This document shows positions 53,975 to 62,142 of a DNA stretch of 64,000 nucleotides, piece after piece. Source of the DNA: Acinetobacter rudis (GTDB taxonomy: Bacteria; Pseudomonadota; Gammaproteobacteria; Pseudomonadales; Moraxellaceae); assembly GCF_031157835.1 (NCBI RefSeq), contig NZ_JAVIDR010000004.1, positions 62,001-126,000 on the forward strand, given 5' to 3'. The notes beneath the pieces were generated by a model. That model had not been told where the DNA came from. It searched no databases and was given only the letters and a program-made list of their open reading frames with translations. The translations under genes and the position numbers were made by a program. The number at the start of each line of letters is the position of its first letter. Positions within the stretch are counted from its first letter, which is position 1.

Positions 53975-56122
53975 ATGAAGCAGTTTTATCGGAAACATCT
54001 TGCACACTCGGTTGCAATCTTGATGTTGAGCAGTGTATCAGCAGATATTTGGGCAGAGGATGAGCGTGTTGCTTTGCCAACAATTACATTAGAAGCAGAT
54101 GCAGAGCCACAAAGTTTTGCTAATGGACATTTGGCTAAAACAGCACAATTAACTGCTTTAGGTGATAAGGATGTTATTGATACACCATTTAGTGTGACCA
54201 CCTATACTTCTAAAATGATTGAAGACCAGCAAAGTAGCACACTTGCCGCTGTATTAAAGAATGATCCAAGTATCCGAATAAGTACCAATCAAGGGCACTT
54301 TAATGAAAACTTTCAGGTTCGTGGTTTTGTTTTACATAACGACGATGTTGCTTTAAATGGTTTATATGGTATGGGGCCTACTAGCCGTTTACCGACAGAA
54401 TTTTTACAGTCAATAACTGTATTGAAGGGACCGAATGCTTTAGTCGGAGGAATGTCACCAACAGGCAATGTTGGAGCGGTTTTAATTGCAAATATGAAAC
54501 GTGCTGATCAAGATTTAAACCACATTGGTATGAGTTTTGATGGAGATAGTTATTATAAATCCCATTTTGATTTTGCACGTCGTTTTGGTGGAAATGATCA
54601 ATTTGGGGTACGTGTAAATGCTGTGTATGCTGATGGTGAGCATATTATAGATAATATGCAAGACCGATTGGCATTAGGTTCAATTGCAGCAGATTATCGT
54701 GGTGAAAAGCTCAAACTCAATGTTGATGCTTATAGCATACGAGAGAATCGTGATGGTGGCTCTCCAGCAATGGTGTCATTTGCCAATATCAATCAGATTA
54801 TTTCTGCACCTAAAAGTAGTAGTAATTACTTCTCACATTTGAAAGGTTGGACCAACAGTCAGTTTGCTGGTGTCAATGCAGAGTATCAATTTACACCTGA
54901 GCTCAAAGCTTTTGCTGGAGCAGGTTATGTTGAAAAGGAATATGCGGGTCATATGTTCGGCACACGGATGATTCTTACTGATACTCAAGGCAACGCGACA
55001 TCACAGTATTATAGTACTCGCTCAAAAGAACATAATGTAAGCAGTAATGTTGGCGTTGAAGGAAAGTTTAATACTGGTGTAATTCAACACACTTTAGGTT
55101 TACGAGCAGATTATCTAACTCGTAAATATAACCAGCATAAAGCTACTGGTGTTACACCGTTTAATACCAATTTATATCAGCCAAGCCAAGGTGGGAGTAT
55201 GCCAGCACCACCTGTAGTTGTGCCGTATAAAGATGATAAGTTTGTGAGTTATACGCTTACTGATCAGATTTCAATGCTCAATGATAAATTACAGTTTATT
55301 TTAGGGGCACGTTATCAAGAAATGGATACTCGAGTTCTAACTAACAAAACACAGTACAAAGAGTCCAAACTTTCTCCAAGTCTAGCTGTGGTGATAAAAC
55401 CATGGGGTGAAAACAGTTCACTTTATGCAAGTTATGTGGAAGGTTTATCTGCGGGTACAACGATTAATAACCCCAAAGATGCAAATGATGGCGTTACTTT
55501 TGCCCCATATCAAACCAAACAATATGAAATTGGTGCTAAATATCAACAAGGATCTTGGTTAAATACATTCGCAATTTATCAAATTGAGAAACCGGATACA
55601 GCAACAGATAAAACCTATCGAGACCCAAAGAATAGTGAAATTATTCAGATTACAACTGATGGCAAGGAAACACGATCTAGAGGGGTGGAGTGGACTGCAT
55701 CGGGGGAAATTTATCAAGGTTTAAATTTACTGCTCAATGCTGCTTATACTGATACGAAAATTACTCGGTCACCTGCAAGTCAAGCGACTGAGGGGAATAC
55801 TCAATTCGGTACACCTAAGTTTGCTTTTGGGATAGGTTTAGATTACCAGCTTCCTTTTGTTGATGGCTTGAACGTGAATACACGTGTATCACATGTAGAT
55901 TCACAATATATCAACGACAATAATGATGTAACACTGCCTAGTTTTACGATTGTTGATGTCGGTGCACGTTATAAAACGCGTTTAGGTGGAGTAGAAACAA
56001 GTTTTATGGCCAATATTGATAATGTCGCCAATAAAAAGTACTGGGAGGGGATGTTCAATCCAAACTATGCACTTATTGGTGCAGAGCGTACCTATAAAGT
56101 GGGTGTAAGTTTCGATTTTTAG
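53975..56122 (+). CDS. TonB-dependent siderophore receptor
   Basis: 715 residues. Signal peptide (about 1-27), plug domain (about 60-170; DTPFSVTTYTSKMIEDQQ, FQVRGFVLHNDDVALNGLYG, LKGPNALVGGMSPTGNVGAV), then the 22-strand barrel ending in the C-terminal Phe (YKVGVSFDF). No N-terminal signalling domain is present, so it does not work through a FecI/FecR-type relay. The plug pattern is the siderophore-receptor type. The ligand is unknown. Confidence 0.92.
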   Translation: MKQFYRKHLAHSVAILMLSSVSADIWAEDERVALPTITLEADAEPQSFANGHLAKTAQLTALGDKDVIDTPFSVTTYTSKMIEDQQSSTLAAVLKNDPSIRISTNQGHFNENFQVRGFVLHNDDVALNGLYGMGPTSRLPTEFLQSITVLKGPNALVGGMSPTGNVGAVLIANMKRADQDLNHIGMSFDGDSYYKSHFDFARRFGGNDQFGVRVNAVYADGEHIIDNMQDRLALGSIAADYRGEKLKLNVDAYSIRENRDGGSPAMVSFANINQIISAPKSSSNYFSHLKGWTNSQFAGVNAEYQFTPELKAFAGAGYVEKEYAGHMFGTRMILTDTQGNATSQYYSTRSKEHNVSSNVGVEGKFNTGVIQHTLGLRADYLTRKYNQHKATGVTPFNTNLYQPSQGGSMPAPPVVVPYKDDKFVSYTLTDQISMLNDKLQFILGARYQEMDTRVLTNKTQYKESKLSPSLAVVIKPWGENSSLYASYVEGLSAGTTINNPKDANDGVTFAPYQTKQYEIGAKYQQGSWLNTFAIYQIEKPDTATDKTYRDPKNSEIIQITTDGKETRSRGVEWTASGEIYQGLNLLLNAAYTDTKITRSPASQATEGNTQFGTPKFAFGIGLDYQLPFVDGLNVNTRVSHVDSQYINDNNDVTLPSFTIVDVGARYKTRLGGVETSFMANIDNVANKKYWEGMFNPNYALIGAERTYKVGVSFDF

Positions 56123-56134
56123 ATGACTGACAAG

Positions 56135-56167
56135 GCAGCTGATGATCCCAAATCAGCTGCTTTTTTT
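56135..56167 (+). terminator. Terminator or attenuator after the receptor gene
   Basis: GCAGCTGAT pairs with ATCAGCTGC around an 8-nt loop, followed by T7. It lies between the receptor and the downstream membrane genes, so it may lower their expression relative to the receptor. Confidence 0.75.
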
Positions 56168-56214
56168 ATAATCTAATATTGCTGATCATCATCTGCCTTG
56201 AGAGTAAAAGGACT

Positions 56215-56499
56215 ATGAAGATATTCGCCATTTTATTGTTTGCTTTGGCTTGTTTTTTAATTTATCTCAGTCATAACAACCAAACTTTACTGATGAAACC
56301 ATTAAAAATCTCACGTTATATCGCCATATTGATAGGTGGTATCGCAGTGAGCATGTTGAGTTATTGTTTGGATGTATTGGTCGCCATTTTTATGTGTATG
56401 GTCACCGCAATTATGGTTTGGAGTTTCACTCCCTTGATATTTACCTTAAAAAGATATGTTGCATATGAAAGTGAAAAATCAAGTAAAAATCCGAGCTGA
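56215..56499 (+). CDS. Small membrane protein (DUF3325-like)
   Basis: 94 residues, three hydrophobic segments (about 2-17, 30-50 and 55-75). By size, position and topology it fits the DUF3325-type protein that often sits between a TonB receptor and a PepSY reductase. I chose ATG 56215 with AAAGGA about 6 bp upstream. It overlaps the next gene by 35 bp. Confidence 0.7.
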   Translation: MKIFAILLFALACFLIYLSHNNQTLLMKPLKISRYIAILIGGIAVSMLSYCLDVLVAIFMCMVTAIMVWSFTPLIFTLKRYVAYESEKSSKNPS

Positions 56500-56752
56500 T
56501 TGGTGGTCTAAAACACTAGCAGGGGTTGTCCTTGGGTTGGTTATTGCAATCGAAGTTGGTGCTTTAGTTGCACAAGGTTTTACAAATATAGATCGTGCTT
56601 TGGCACCACAATTGGGTATGTGGGCTATTGCTTGGTCATGGTGCCCACTATTTTTTCTTGCCTATTTTATTCCTAGAGGTTGGCAAGCTCTCACCATTTA
56701 TGCAGTCACAGCAGTGTTGGCTTATAGCTGTATCCTTTGGCTGCGAGGTTAA
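56465..56752 (+). CDS. Small membrane protein (DUF3649-like)
   Basis: 95 residues with three hydrophobic segments (about 15-38, 50-68 and 72-92). Compatible with the DUF3649 family found in iron-uptake operons. I chose ATG 56465 (MKVKNQVK); ATG 56456 is also possible. The PepSY gene starts one base after its stop. Confidence 0.7.
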   Translation: MKVKNQVKIRADWWSKTLAGVVLGLVIAIEVGALVAQGFTNIDRALAPQLGMWAIAWSWCPLFFLAYFIPRGWQALTIYAVTAVLAYSCILWLRG

Positions 56753-56753
56753 G

Positions 56754-58370
56754 ATGAAAGTTCGTACTGATATTTTAAAAATTGCAAAAGAATTACATAC
56801 TTGGGTTGGTATTAGCGCAGGTGTTTTGCTGTTTATCTGTTTCTTTGCAGGCGGATTGACCATGTTTCAACATGATCTAAGTCGATGGGCAACACCACCA
56901 CAGCAACGCTTGGCTCAAATTGCTCCGACTCAGTTTAACCAATTGGTACAGCAGACTCAGGCCGCCTTTCCTGAAAGTATCCGTAATTTCCAGATTAATG
57001 TTGATTCCAAAGAGTACCATCATGCACCGATGATGTGGCAGTCTAAGCAGCAGCTTGTTGCTCAAGATCAGTTTGATACAGCCCAAAATAGTATGTTGGC
57101 AACATTGTCTACAGATGGGCGATTGCACGTGCAACAAGAAAACCGTTCTAACGTAGGCTGGCTGATTGAACAATTACATGAAACAGGTGGTATTCCTGGC
57201 ATGTTTGGACATCATACTATTGGTGTTTATGTCATGGGGATAGTTGCACTGCTTTATTTTATGGCAATGATGACAGGGCTAATCCTTCTTTTACCCACAT
57301 TGGTCAAAGATTACTTCGCAGTTCGAAAGGGTAAAAATAAAAAGCGTTTTTGGTTGGATACGCATAATGTTGTAGGTATTAGCAGTCTACCTTTTCATAT
57401 CATTATTAGCGTGACAGTTATAGTATTCGCGTTTCATGATGTGTTTTATGATGCAATGGCGAAATTGGCTTATGCAGATCGTCCAATGTTTGAACGTCGT
57501 GCAGAATTAAAACTCGATCAGCCTACAGCGCAATTAGATGTTGAGCAAATATTATTACGTTTACAGCAGCAAGCACCTGACTATCAAGTGAGTTCTATAC
57601 GTTTTACACAAGCAGATCAGCCTGAGAAGGCAATGGCTTTTGCAGCGCTATATAGTCCGAATCATATGCTACGAGGTGATCGTTTTGATTATCTTGTTTT
57701 TAATCCATATCAAACGACCCCTTACGATGTTTCATCATTAAATGCCTTTAATGCCCCATTAGATAAACTACTTAACTCCATGTTTAGTTTGCATTTTGGC
57801 AATTTCGGTGGAGATTTTACACGTTGGATTTATCTTGTTTTGGGTATGGGAGGCGCATTTTTATTTTATTCTGGTAATCTTTTATGGCTTGAATCGCGTG
57901 TAAAAAGGCAGAAGAATCCTCAAATTGCTGTCCCTGAGCAAGCTAAAAGCGTTCGCTTCGTTGCATGTTTGACTGTTGGAGCATGCCTAGGTTGTGTGTT
58001 GGCTATTTTTACCACAATGTTGTTTGGGCGTTGGGCCTTTGTTTTAATACCTCAGCTGAGTAGCATCAACCATTTATTGGTTTATAGTTATTATGTCATT
58101 TTCTTGAGTTGCTTAATTTATAGTTTTTGCATTGGGGCTGCGCGTGCTTTGCCTCATCTATTGTTCGCTATTGCAATTGTTCTTTTGTTGATTCCTTTCA
58201 CTTCACTGTGTGCTTATTTATTTCCTGTGAATGGTCTTTGGTATAGCAATGGTTCATTATGGTGGATCGATGTATTTGCTCTAATTTTTGCCGGTCTATT
58301 TTTACGTTTTTACCAACAAGCTCGGGTACGTGCACAGCATGCAGCCAAAGGGTCACTTTGGTCAGCTTGA
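56754..58370 (+). CDS. PepSY-domain membrane protein, probable ferric/siderophore reductase
   Basis: 538 residues: an N-terminal helix after KELHTWVGISAGVLLFICFFAGG, a periplasmic PepSY-type part, helix pair LMAMMTGLILLLP-like near 160, conserved heme-type His in LDTHNVVGISSLPFHI and SLHFGNFGG, and five C-terminal helices. These proteins reduce ferric siderophores at the inner membrane. I chose ATG 56754; an out-of-register extension 53 codons upstream overlaps the DUF3649-like gene. Confidence 0.85.
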   Translation: MKVRTDILKIAKELHTWVGISAGVLLFICFFAGGLTMFQHDLSRWATPPQQRLAQIAPTQFNQLVQQTQAAFPESIRNFQINVDSKEYHHAPMMWQSKQQLVAQDQFDTAQNSMLATLSTDGRLHVQQENRSNVGWLIEQLHETGGIPGMFGHHTIGVYVMGIVALLYFMAMMTGLILLLPTLVKDYFAVRKGKNKKRFWLDTHNVVGISSLPFHIIISVTVIVFAFHDVFYDAMAKLAYADRPMFERRAELKLDQPTAQLDVEQILLRLQQQAPDYQVSSIRFTQADQPEKAMAFAALYSPNHMLRGDRFDYLVFNPYQTTPYDVSSLNAFNAPLDKLLNSMFSLHFGNFGGDFTRWIYLVLGMGGAFLFYSGNLLWLESRVKRQKNPQIAVPEQAKSVRFVACLTVGACLGCVLAIFTTMLFGRWAFVLIPQLSSINHLLVYSYYVIFLSCLIYSFCIGAARALPHLLFAIAIVLLLIPFTSLCAYLFPVNGLWYSNGSLWWIDVFALIFAGLFLRFYQQARVRAQHAAKGSLWSA

Positions 58371-58403
58371 TTAAGCTAACATGACTCTCTTGTGTTTAAA
58401 CGA

Positions 58404-58784
58404 TTAGGTGGAAGATTTAAAGTATTTTAACCAATATTGTTCACGACAATGTGAGTTAAACTGAATTTTATTCGGTGAAATTTTTAAGTTGTTTGGGTGT
58501 TGGAGGACTTGATATTGAATCCAACATTCATTACACGCTTCTACTTCAATCGCTAAATCATCTTGTTCAGTATTTTTCTCAATGATAGCACCATCATTAA
58601 AATAAAACTTTTCTGTAGAGGTTTGGATTTCTAAATCAGTATCCTGCTGTTTAGTCTGCACCTGTTCATGTTTGATGATGTGCAGTAAAGGATTTGAATT
58701 GGGTTGTTGAATTAAACCAACATAGAGCGCTAAATGTTGCATAAAATTAAAGTTTTCTCTTTGCAATCTAGAACATTTAAACAT
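58404..58784 (-). CDS. Small protein of unknown function
   Basis: 126 residues (or 112 from the internal ATG at 58742), acidic, no signal peptide or membrane segment, with a CNEC motif near 89. No family is recognised. It converges on the PepSY gene and is divergent from the peptidase gene. Confidence 0.6.
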   Translation of the reverse strand: MFKCSRLQRENFNFMQHLALYVGLIQQPNSNPLLHIIKHEQVQTKQQDTDLEIQTSTEKFYFNDGAIIEKNTEQDDLAIEVEACNECWIQYQVLQHPNNLKISPNKIQFNSHCREQYWLKYFKSST

Positions 58785-58883
58785 GTTGTGTAGTGAATTG
58801 CGATGAATATAATGCAGAATAAAAGGACAGTAAGCATCCGTCCTATCATGTTGGTGAGTGGTTTAAAATACGAATAGGGCATT

Positions 58884-59480
58884 ATGATGACAAGACTATT
58901 TTTAACATCTTCATTTTCAGATGTATATCTTGATTTTAAAACAAGTATTCATGAAGAACTTGTAGGTAAAACAGTTACTTTTATTCCTACAGCGAGTAAA
59001 CCAGAGTCTATAACTTTTTATGTCGAGAATGATAAACAGGCTTTTGAACAACTCGGGATAAAAGTCGAGATTCTAGATATTGATGAAGCAGATCAAAAGA
59101 CGATAGAAGCGACATTAAACCGAAATGACTTTATTTTCGTTTCAGGTGGCAATACTTTTTATCTATTACAAGAATTGAAACGTTCTGGTGCCGATCAGAT
59201 TATTTTACAATTAATTGAGCAAGGTAAGCTTTATATTGGAAGTTCTGCTGGTTCAATTATATTGGCTCCAGACTTAGAATATATCAAATTGATGGATGAT
59301 GTCTCAAAAGCTCCAGATCTAGCAAACAGTAAAGGATTAGGCATTATTCCTTTTTCAATATTGCCACACTTTGCTGATGAGCCTTTCACAGCAATTACAG
59401 ATCAAATTTTTAGAGATTTTCATCAAAAAAATGTCTTAGTTCCTTTGAGTAACCATCAATTTATTTATTGGGGTGGTTGA
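58884..59480 (+). CDS. Peptidase E-like (S51), type 1 glutamine amidotransferase-like protein
   Basis: 198 residues. The fold of dipeptidase E: TFIPTASKPESITFYVEND, FVSGGNTFYLLQEL, and the nucleophile Ser in IGSSAGSIILAPD (about 123). True PepE cleaves Asp-X dipeptides; this short variant resembles stand-alone amidotransferase-like proteins and may have another substrate. The C-terminus ends shortly after the last core strand (FIYWGG). Confidence 0.8.
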   Translation: MMTRLFLTSSFSDVYLDFKTSIHEELVGKTVTFIPTASKPESITFYVENDKQAFEQLGIKVEILDIDEADQKTIEATLNRNDFIFVSGGNTFYLLQELKRSGADQIILQLIEQGKLYIGSSAGSIILAPDLEYIKLMDDVSKAPDLANSKGLGIIPFSILPHFADEPFTAITDQIFRDFHQKNVLVPLSNHQFIYWGG

Positions 59481-59851
59481 ACTCTGTATTAAACTCAGCA
59501 TGATATGTTTTATTCATAAATAATATTTAATGATCTCTTTGTAATCAAGAAGTGAAGTATACCAACTTGCCTTTTAATTTTAGTTTAAAAATTAACCATA
59601 AAATCAGTTGGTTAATAAAAATACGCAGTAATTTTTGATCTGCATGTTATTAGAATTGAAATCTATCTTGGTAAAATAATCACGTTTTAATTGTAAAATA
59701 ACTTTTTAAAATTAAGGATATCGATTAAAGTAGCGGCTGATGTATAAAGCGTAAGTTTTTATACATCATCGTTAAAATGTCTATTTTATTATTTATAAAA
59801 AATGAATGGTCCTCAGTACTACTGGGGATCATTGCTTGTTAAGGATTAAAA
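59481..59851. other. AT-rich intergenic region
   Basis: 371 bp without a credible gene. An inverted repeat TTAACCA/TGGTTAA lies near 59591-59614. Upstream of the lipoprotein gene, AAGGA precedes the ATG by 7 bp. Confidence 0.5.
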
Positions 59852-60115
59852 ATGGAAAAAATAATATTTATTATAATGTTCAGTTTATCTACAGTAGGAT
59901 GTACCACAGTAAGTAGTGCGATGATGAGTGATAAGAGCCTTGCAGCCGAAACAGCAAAACAATTAAATACAACGGTGGATAAGGTCACAATTTCTAATCG
60001 CTCTTCATCAATTACTGAGACCAAGTTTGTAGCGACTGTAGACGGGGAAAAATTTGATTGCCAAATTGTGCTGGTAGGGAAAGATCATTGTTATAAGCGT
60101 TATGCGGTTAAGTAA
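59852..60115 (+). CDS. Small lipoprotein of unknown function
   Basis: 87 residues with a lipobox (LSTVGCTTV; Cys 17). The mature part is short and contains two Cys (FDCQIV, DHCYKR), possibly a disulfide. No family is recognised. It lies just outside the Tn7-like insertion. Confidence 0.7.
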   Translation: MEKIIFIIMFSLSTVGCTTVSSAMMSDKSLAAETAKQLNTTVDKVTISNRSSSITETKFVATVDGEKFDCQIVLVGKDHCYKRYAVK

Positions 60116-60190
60116 TGTAAGAGTATAAATTCGCTATTTATTTAAAAAATCTCATGCCTCTGCTTAAACCATTCAAGTATTTCTAGCTAT

Positions 60191-60232
60191 AAAAAAGCCC
60201 AGTATATTGTTTAATCAATATCTGGGCTTTTA
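60191..60232 (-). terminator. Original glmS terminator, now 1.8 kb away
   Basis: On the - strand AAAAGCCCAGATATTG pairs with CAATATACTGGGCTTTT, followed by T-rich sequence. It would lie about 120 bp past the glmS stop if the inserted element (60284-62117) and one target copy were removed. It may also stop the lipoprotein gene on +. Confidence 0.65.
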
Positions 60233-60278
60233 ATCATTAAGCACAATTTAGAACAGCAAATCGTACTTAAACTTGATC

Positions 60279-60283
60279 ACAAC
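60279..60283. repeat. Target-site duplication, left copy
   Basis: ACAAC directly outside the left terminal repeat, identical to 62118-62122. Five bases is the Tn7-family duplication length. Confidence 0.88.
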
Positions 60284-60298
60284 TGTGTTTGGACAATA
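60284..60298 (+). repeat. Terminal inverted repeat, left (L-like) end
   Basis: TGTGTTTGGACAATA, the exact complement of 62103-62117. The homology continues imperfectly inward (GAGCTGTAAACTAG against TAGTTCTAAACTAG). Confidence 0.9.
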
Positions 60299-60436
60299 GA
60301 GCTGTAAACTAGTTTTTATTGATAAATAGTCCAAACATATTCTCCCTAAAAAGGGCTTTTTCAGTGCATTATCGCCTTGCAACTTCACTACAGCCAATCA
60401 ACTCCCCCCTTTTGAATGACTGTTCCTTTTTAGAGA

Positions 60437-61651
60437 TCACTCATTCAGTGCTAAGAGTAAGGACAGAGAAATACCCTTAGCGGCCTGTATAATTTCTGAA
60501 AGTGAAGGATAACTCGGTGCAATGCGAATATGATTATCTGTTGGATCAATTCTATAAGGAAATGCAGCGCCAGCAGGCGTTAATGTAATTCCTAAATCTT
60601 TAGCTAATTCGATGGTTCTTTTTGCAAAGCCCTGTGGAACTTTTAAATCGATGAAATATCCCCCTTTGGGATTCGTCCATGAAATATTTGGATTATCTTT
60701 TAGGTAATATTCAAATTGTTCAATCACTGCATCAAATTTAGGTTTGAGAATCCGACGATGTTGTTCCATTAAGTGTTCAATATTACACCGATCTTTTAGG
60801 AACTGTACGTGACGAAAGTGATTTATTTTATCTGGTCCAATACTTCGGACAGCAGTGCATTTTTCCCACCATGCTATATTGCTTGGAGATGCAGCAAGAG
60901 CTGAAATGCCTGCTCCAGCTAAAGTTATCTTAGAAGTTGATGAAAAAATAATGGGTCTGTTCGGATAACCAGCTTTGGTACATTGATCGAGAATATTAGC
61001 TGTTGAAATTCTTTCATCAGTAAGGTGATGAAAGCGATAGGCATCATCCCAAAATATTTTAAAATCGGTTGCGGCTGTTTCTATTGTTGCTAGACTATGC
61101 ACTACTTCATCTGAATATATAGCACCAGTTGGATTACTGTATTTTGGTACACACCATATTCCTTTAATGTCTGGATTATCTTTTACAATATTTCTGATTT
61201 CTTCAATATCTGGGCCATCTTCATGCATATTAATATTAATCATGTTTATGCCTAATGCTTCACAAATAGCAAAATGCCTGTCATATCCAGGAACTGGGCA
61301 TAAAATTGATATTGGTTTCTGGATCCATGGTGCTCCATCAGGGAAACCATAAATCAAAGCAAAAACAATAAGATCATGCATTAAAGCTAGGCTGGAATTG
61401 TTATCTACAATAATTTGTGAATATGGAATATCCAATAAGCTTTCAAATAGTAATCTTGCTTCTAATAGACCATGAGCACCACCATAATTTCGGATATCAA
61501 TGCCTTCTTTAGATTTAAATGTAGTTAATTGGTTATGAATTGCATTGGACAACTCTAACTGCTCTGAAGAAGGTTTTCCTCGAGACATATCCAGTTTTAA
61601 ACCTCTGTCTTTAAAAATTTTATACTCTGCTTTTACAACGGATGTAACCAT
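60437..61651 (-). CDS. PLP-dependent aminotransferase (aspartate aminotransferase Ic-like), transposon cargo
   Basis: 404 residues, fold-type I. YGGAHGLLEARLLFESLL near 59, NNSSLALMHDLI near 84, CVPKYSNPTGAIYSDEVV near 165, Asp-Tyr DDAYRFHHLT near 198 and the PLP Lys in FSSTSKITLAGAGISALA near 239. The pattern matches the atypical class I group that includes mycobacterial AspAT. Start ATG 61651 with AAGGA 8 bp upstream. Intact, and the only complete gene inside the Tn7-like element; its substrate is unknown. Confidence 0.87.
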   Translation of the reverse strand: MVTSVVKAEYKIFKDRGLKLDMSRGKPSSEQLELSNAIHNQLTTFKSKEGIDIRNYGGAHGLLEARLLFESLLDIPYSQIIVDNNSSLALMHDLIVFALIYGFPDGAPWIQKPISILCPVPGYDRHFAICEALGINMININMHEDGPDIEEIRNIVKDNPDIKGIWCVPKYSNPTGAIYSDEVVHSLATIETAATDFKIFWDDAYRFHHLTDERISTANILDQCTKAGYPNRPIIFSSTSKITLAGAGISALAASPSNIAWWEKCTAVRSIGPDKINHFRHVQFLKDRCNIEHLMEQHRRILKPKFDAVIEQFEYYLKDNPNISWTNPKGGYFIDLKVPQGFAKRTIELAKDLGITLTPAGAAFPYRIDPTDNHIRIAPSYPSLSEIIQAAKGISLSLLLALNE

Positions 61652-61691
61652 TAATATTATCCTTTTAGATTATCTGATGAAGAACGTATTT

Positions 61692-62025
61692 TTATTTCAT
61701 TGCTGTTTTAATGATTAAATCCAATTGTTTAAGAGCATTATCAATTTTATCTGTATGGGTAACCGCAATTAATCCGGAGGCAATGGTTAAAACGATTTGA
61801 ATTTGAGAATAAGGAACCTAGGGCAAATAAAATTCCTTCTTGTAAAGCAGCTTCAAGAATTATATCTGCCGATTTTTTTTCAGGTAACTCTATCCATGAA
61901 GTCATTCCGCCATCTGAAGAGACTAAACGTGTTCCTAATGGAAAATATGTAGCAATGGCTAACTTAATTCTATTTTTCTGATTTTTAATTTGTTCTTGTG
62001 TGAAGAATCTCGGTGTTCTACTCAT
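61692..62025 (-). pseudogene. Chimeric remnant: probable tnsA start fused to a MocR-regulator tail
   Basis: From ATG 62025 the frame reads MSRTPRFFTQEQIKNQ, which has the position and look of a TnsA N-terminus, just inside the R-like end after a hairpin as in Tn7. It then switches to sequence typical of a MocR C-terminus (AIATYFPLGTRLVSSDGGMTSWIELP, GILFALGSLFSNSNRFNHCLRINCG). The frame stops at 61747, but the expected C-terminal sequence continues in the next frame to 61692 (DKIDNALKQLDLIIK). Both genes are broken. Confidence 0.65.
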
Positions 62026-62028
62026 AGA

Positions 62029-62067
62029 AAAACCCAGCCTACTTTTCAATCAGTATAGCTGGGTTTA
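62029..62067 (-). terminator. Terminator hairpin inside the R-like transposon end
   Basis: On the - strand AAACCCAGC pairs with GCTGGGTTTTT, located between the end-binding repeats and the tnsA-like start. Tn7-R has a similar hairpin at this position before tnsA. It would stop glmS read-through into the element. Confidence 0.75.
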
Positions 62068-62102
62068 TCTGGTTTACAATTTTAATGTCTAGTTTAGAAC
62101 TA

Positions 62103-62117
62103 TATTGTCCAAACACA
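62103..62117 (-). repeat. Terminal inverted repeat, R-like end next to glmS
   Basis: The complement of 60284-60298. Read inward (toward lower coordinates) it starts TGTGTTTGGACAATA and continues into the two tandem TnsB-like units. Confidence 0.9.
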
Positions 62118-62122
62118 ACAAC
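62118..62122. repeat. Target-site duplication, right copy
   Basis: ACAAC, identical to 60279-60283. It starts 20 bp beyond the glmS stop codon (62143-62145). Confidence 0.88.
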
Positions 62123-62142
62123 TGTGTGGTCAGTGAAATTGC

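Larger units (their letters stand above)
60284..62117. mobile_element. Internally deleted Tn7-like transposon in attTn7
   Basis: 1,834 bp with 15-bp perfect terminal inverted repeats: TGTGTTTGGACAATA (60284-60298) and its complement (62103-62117). The flanks are a perfect 5-bp duplication ACAAC (60279-60283 and 62118-62122). The end at 62117, read inward, has two tandem 20-bp units GACAATATAGTTCTAAACTA and GACATTAAAATTGTAAACCA, like the TnsB sites in Tn7-R (GACAATAAAGTCTTAAACT). Insertion is 20-25 bp past the glmS stop with the R-like end nearest glmS, as for Tn7. tnsABCDE are missing. Confidence 0.9.

Noticed and set aside
60286..60341. Inverted TGTTTGGAC/GTCCAAACA pair read as a MocR operator
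   Set aside because: The first arm is part of the terminal inverted repeat of the Tn7-like element, so transposon-end structure explains it better than a regulator site.
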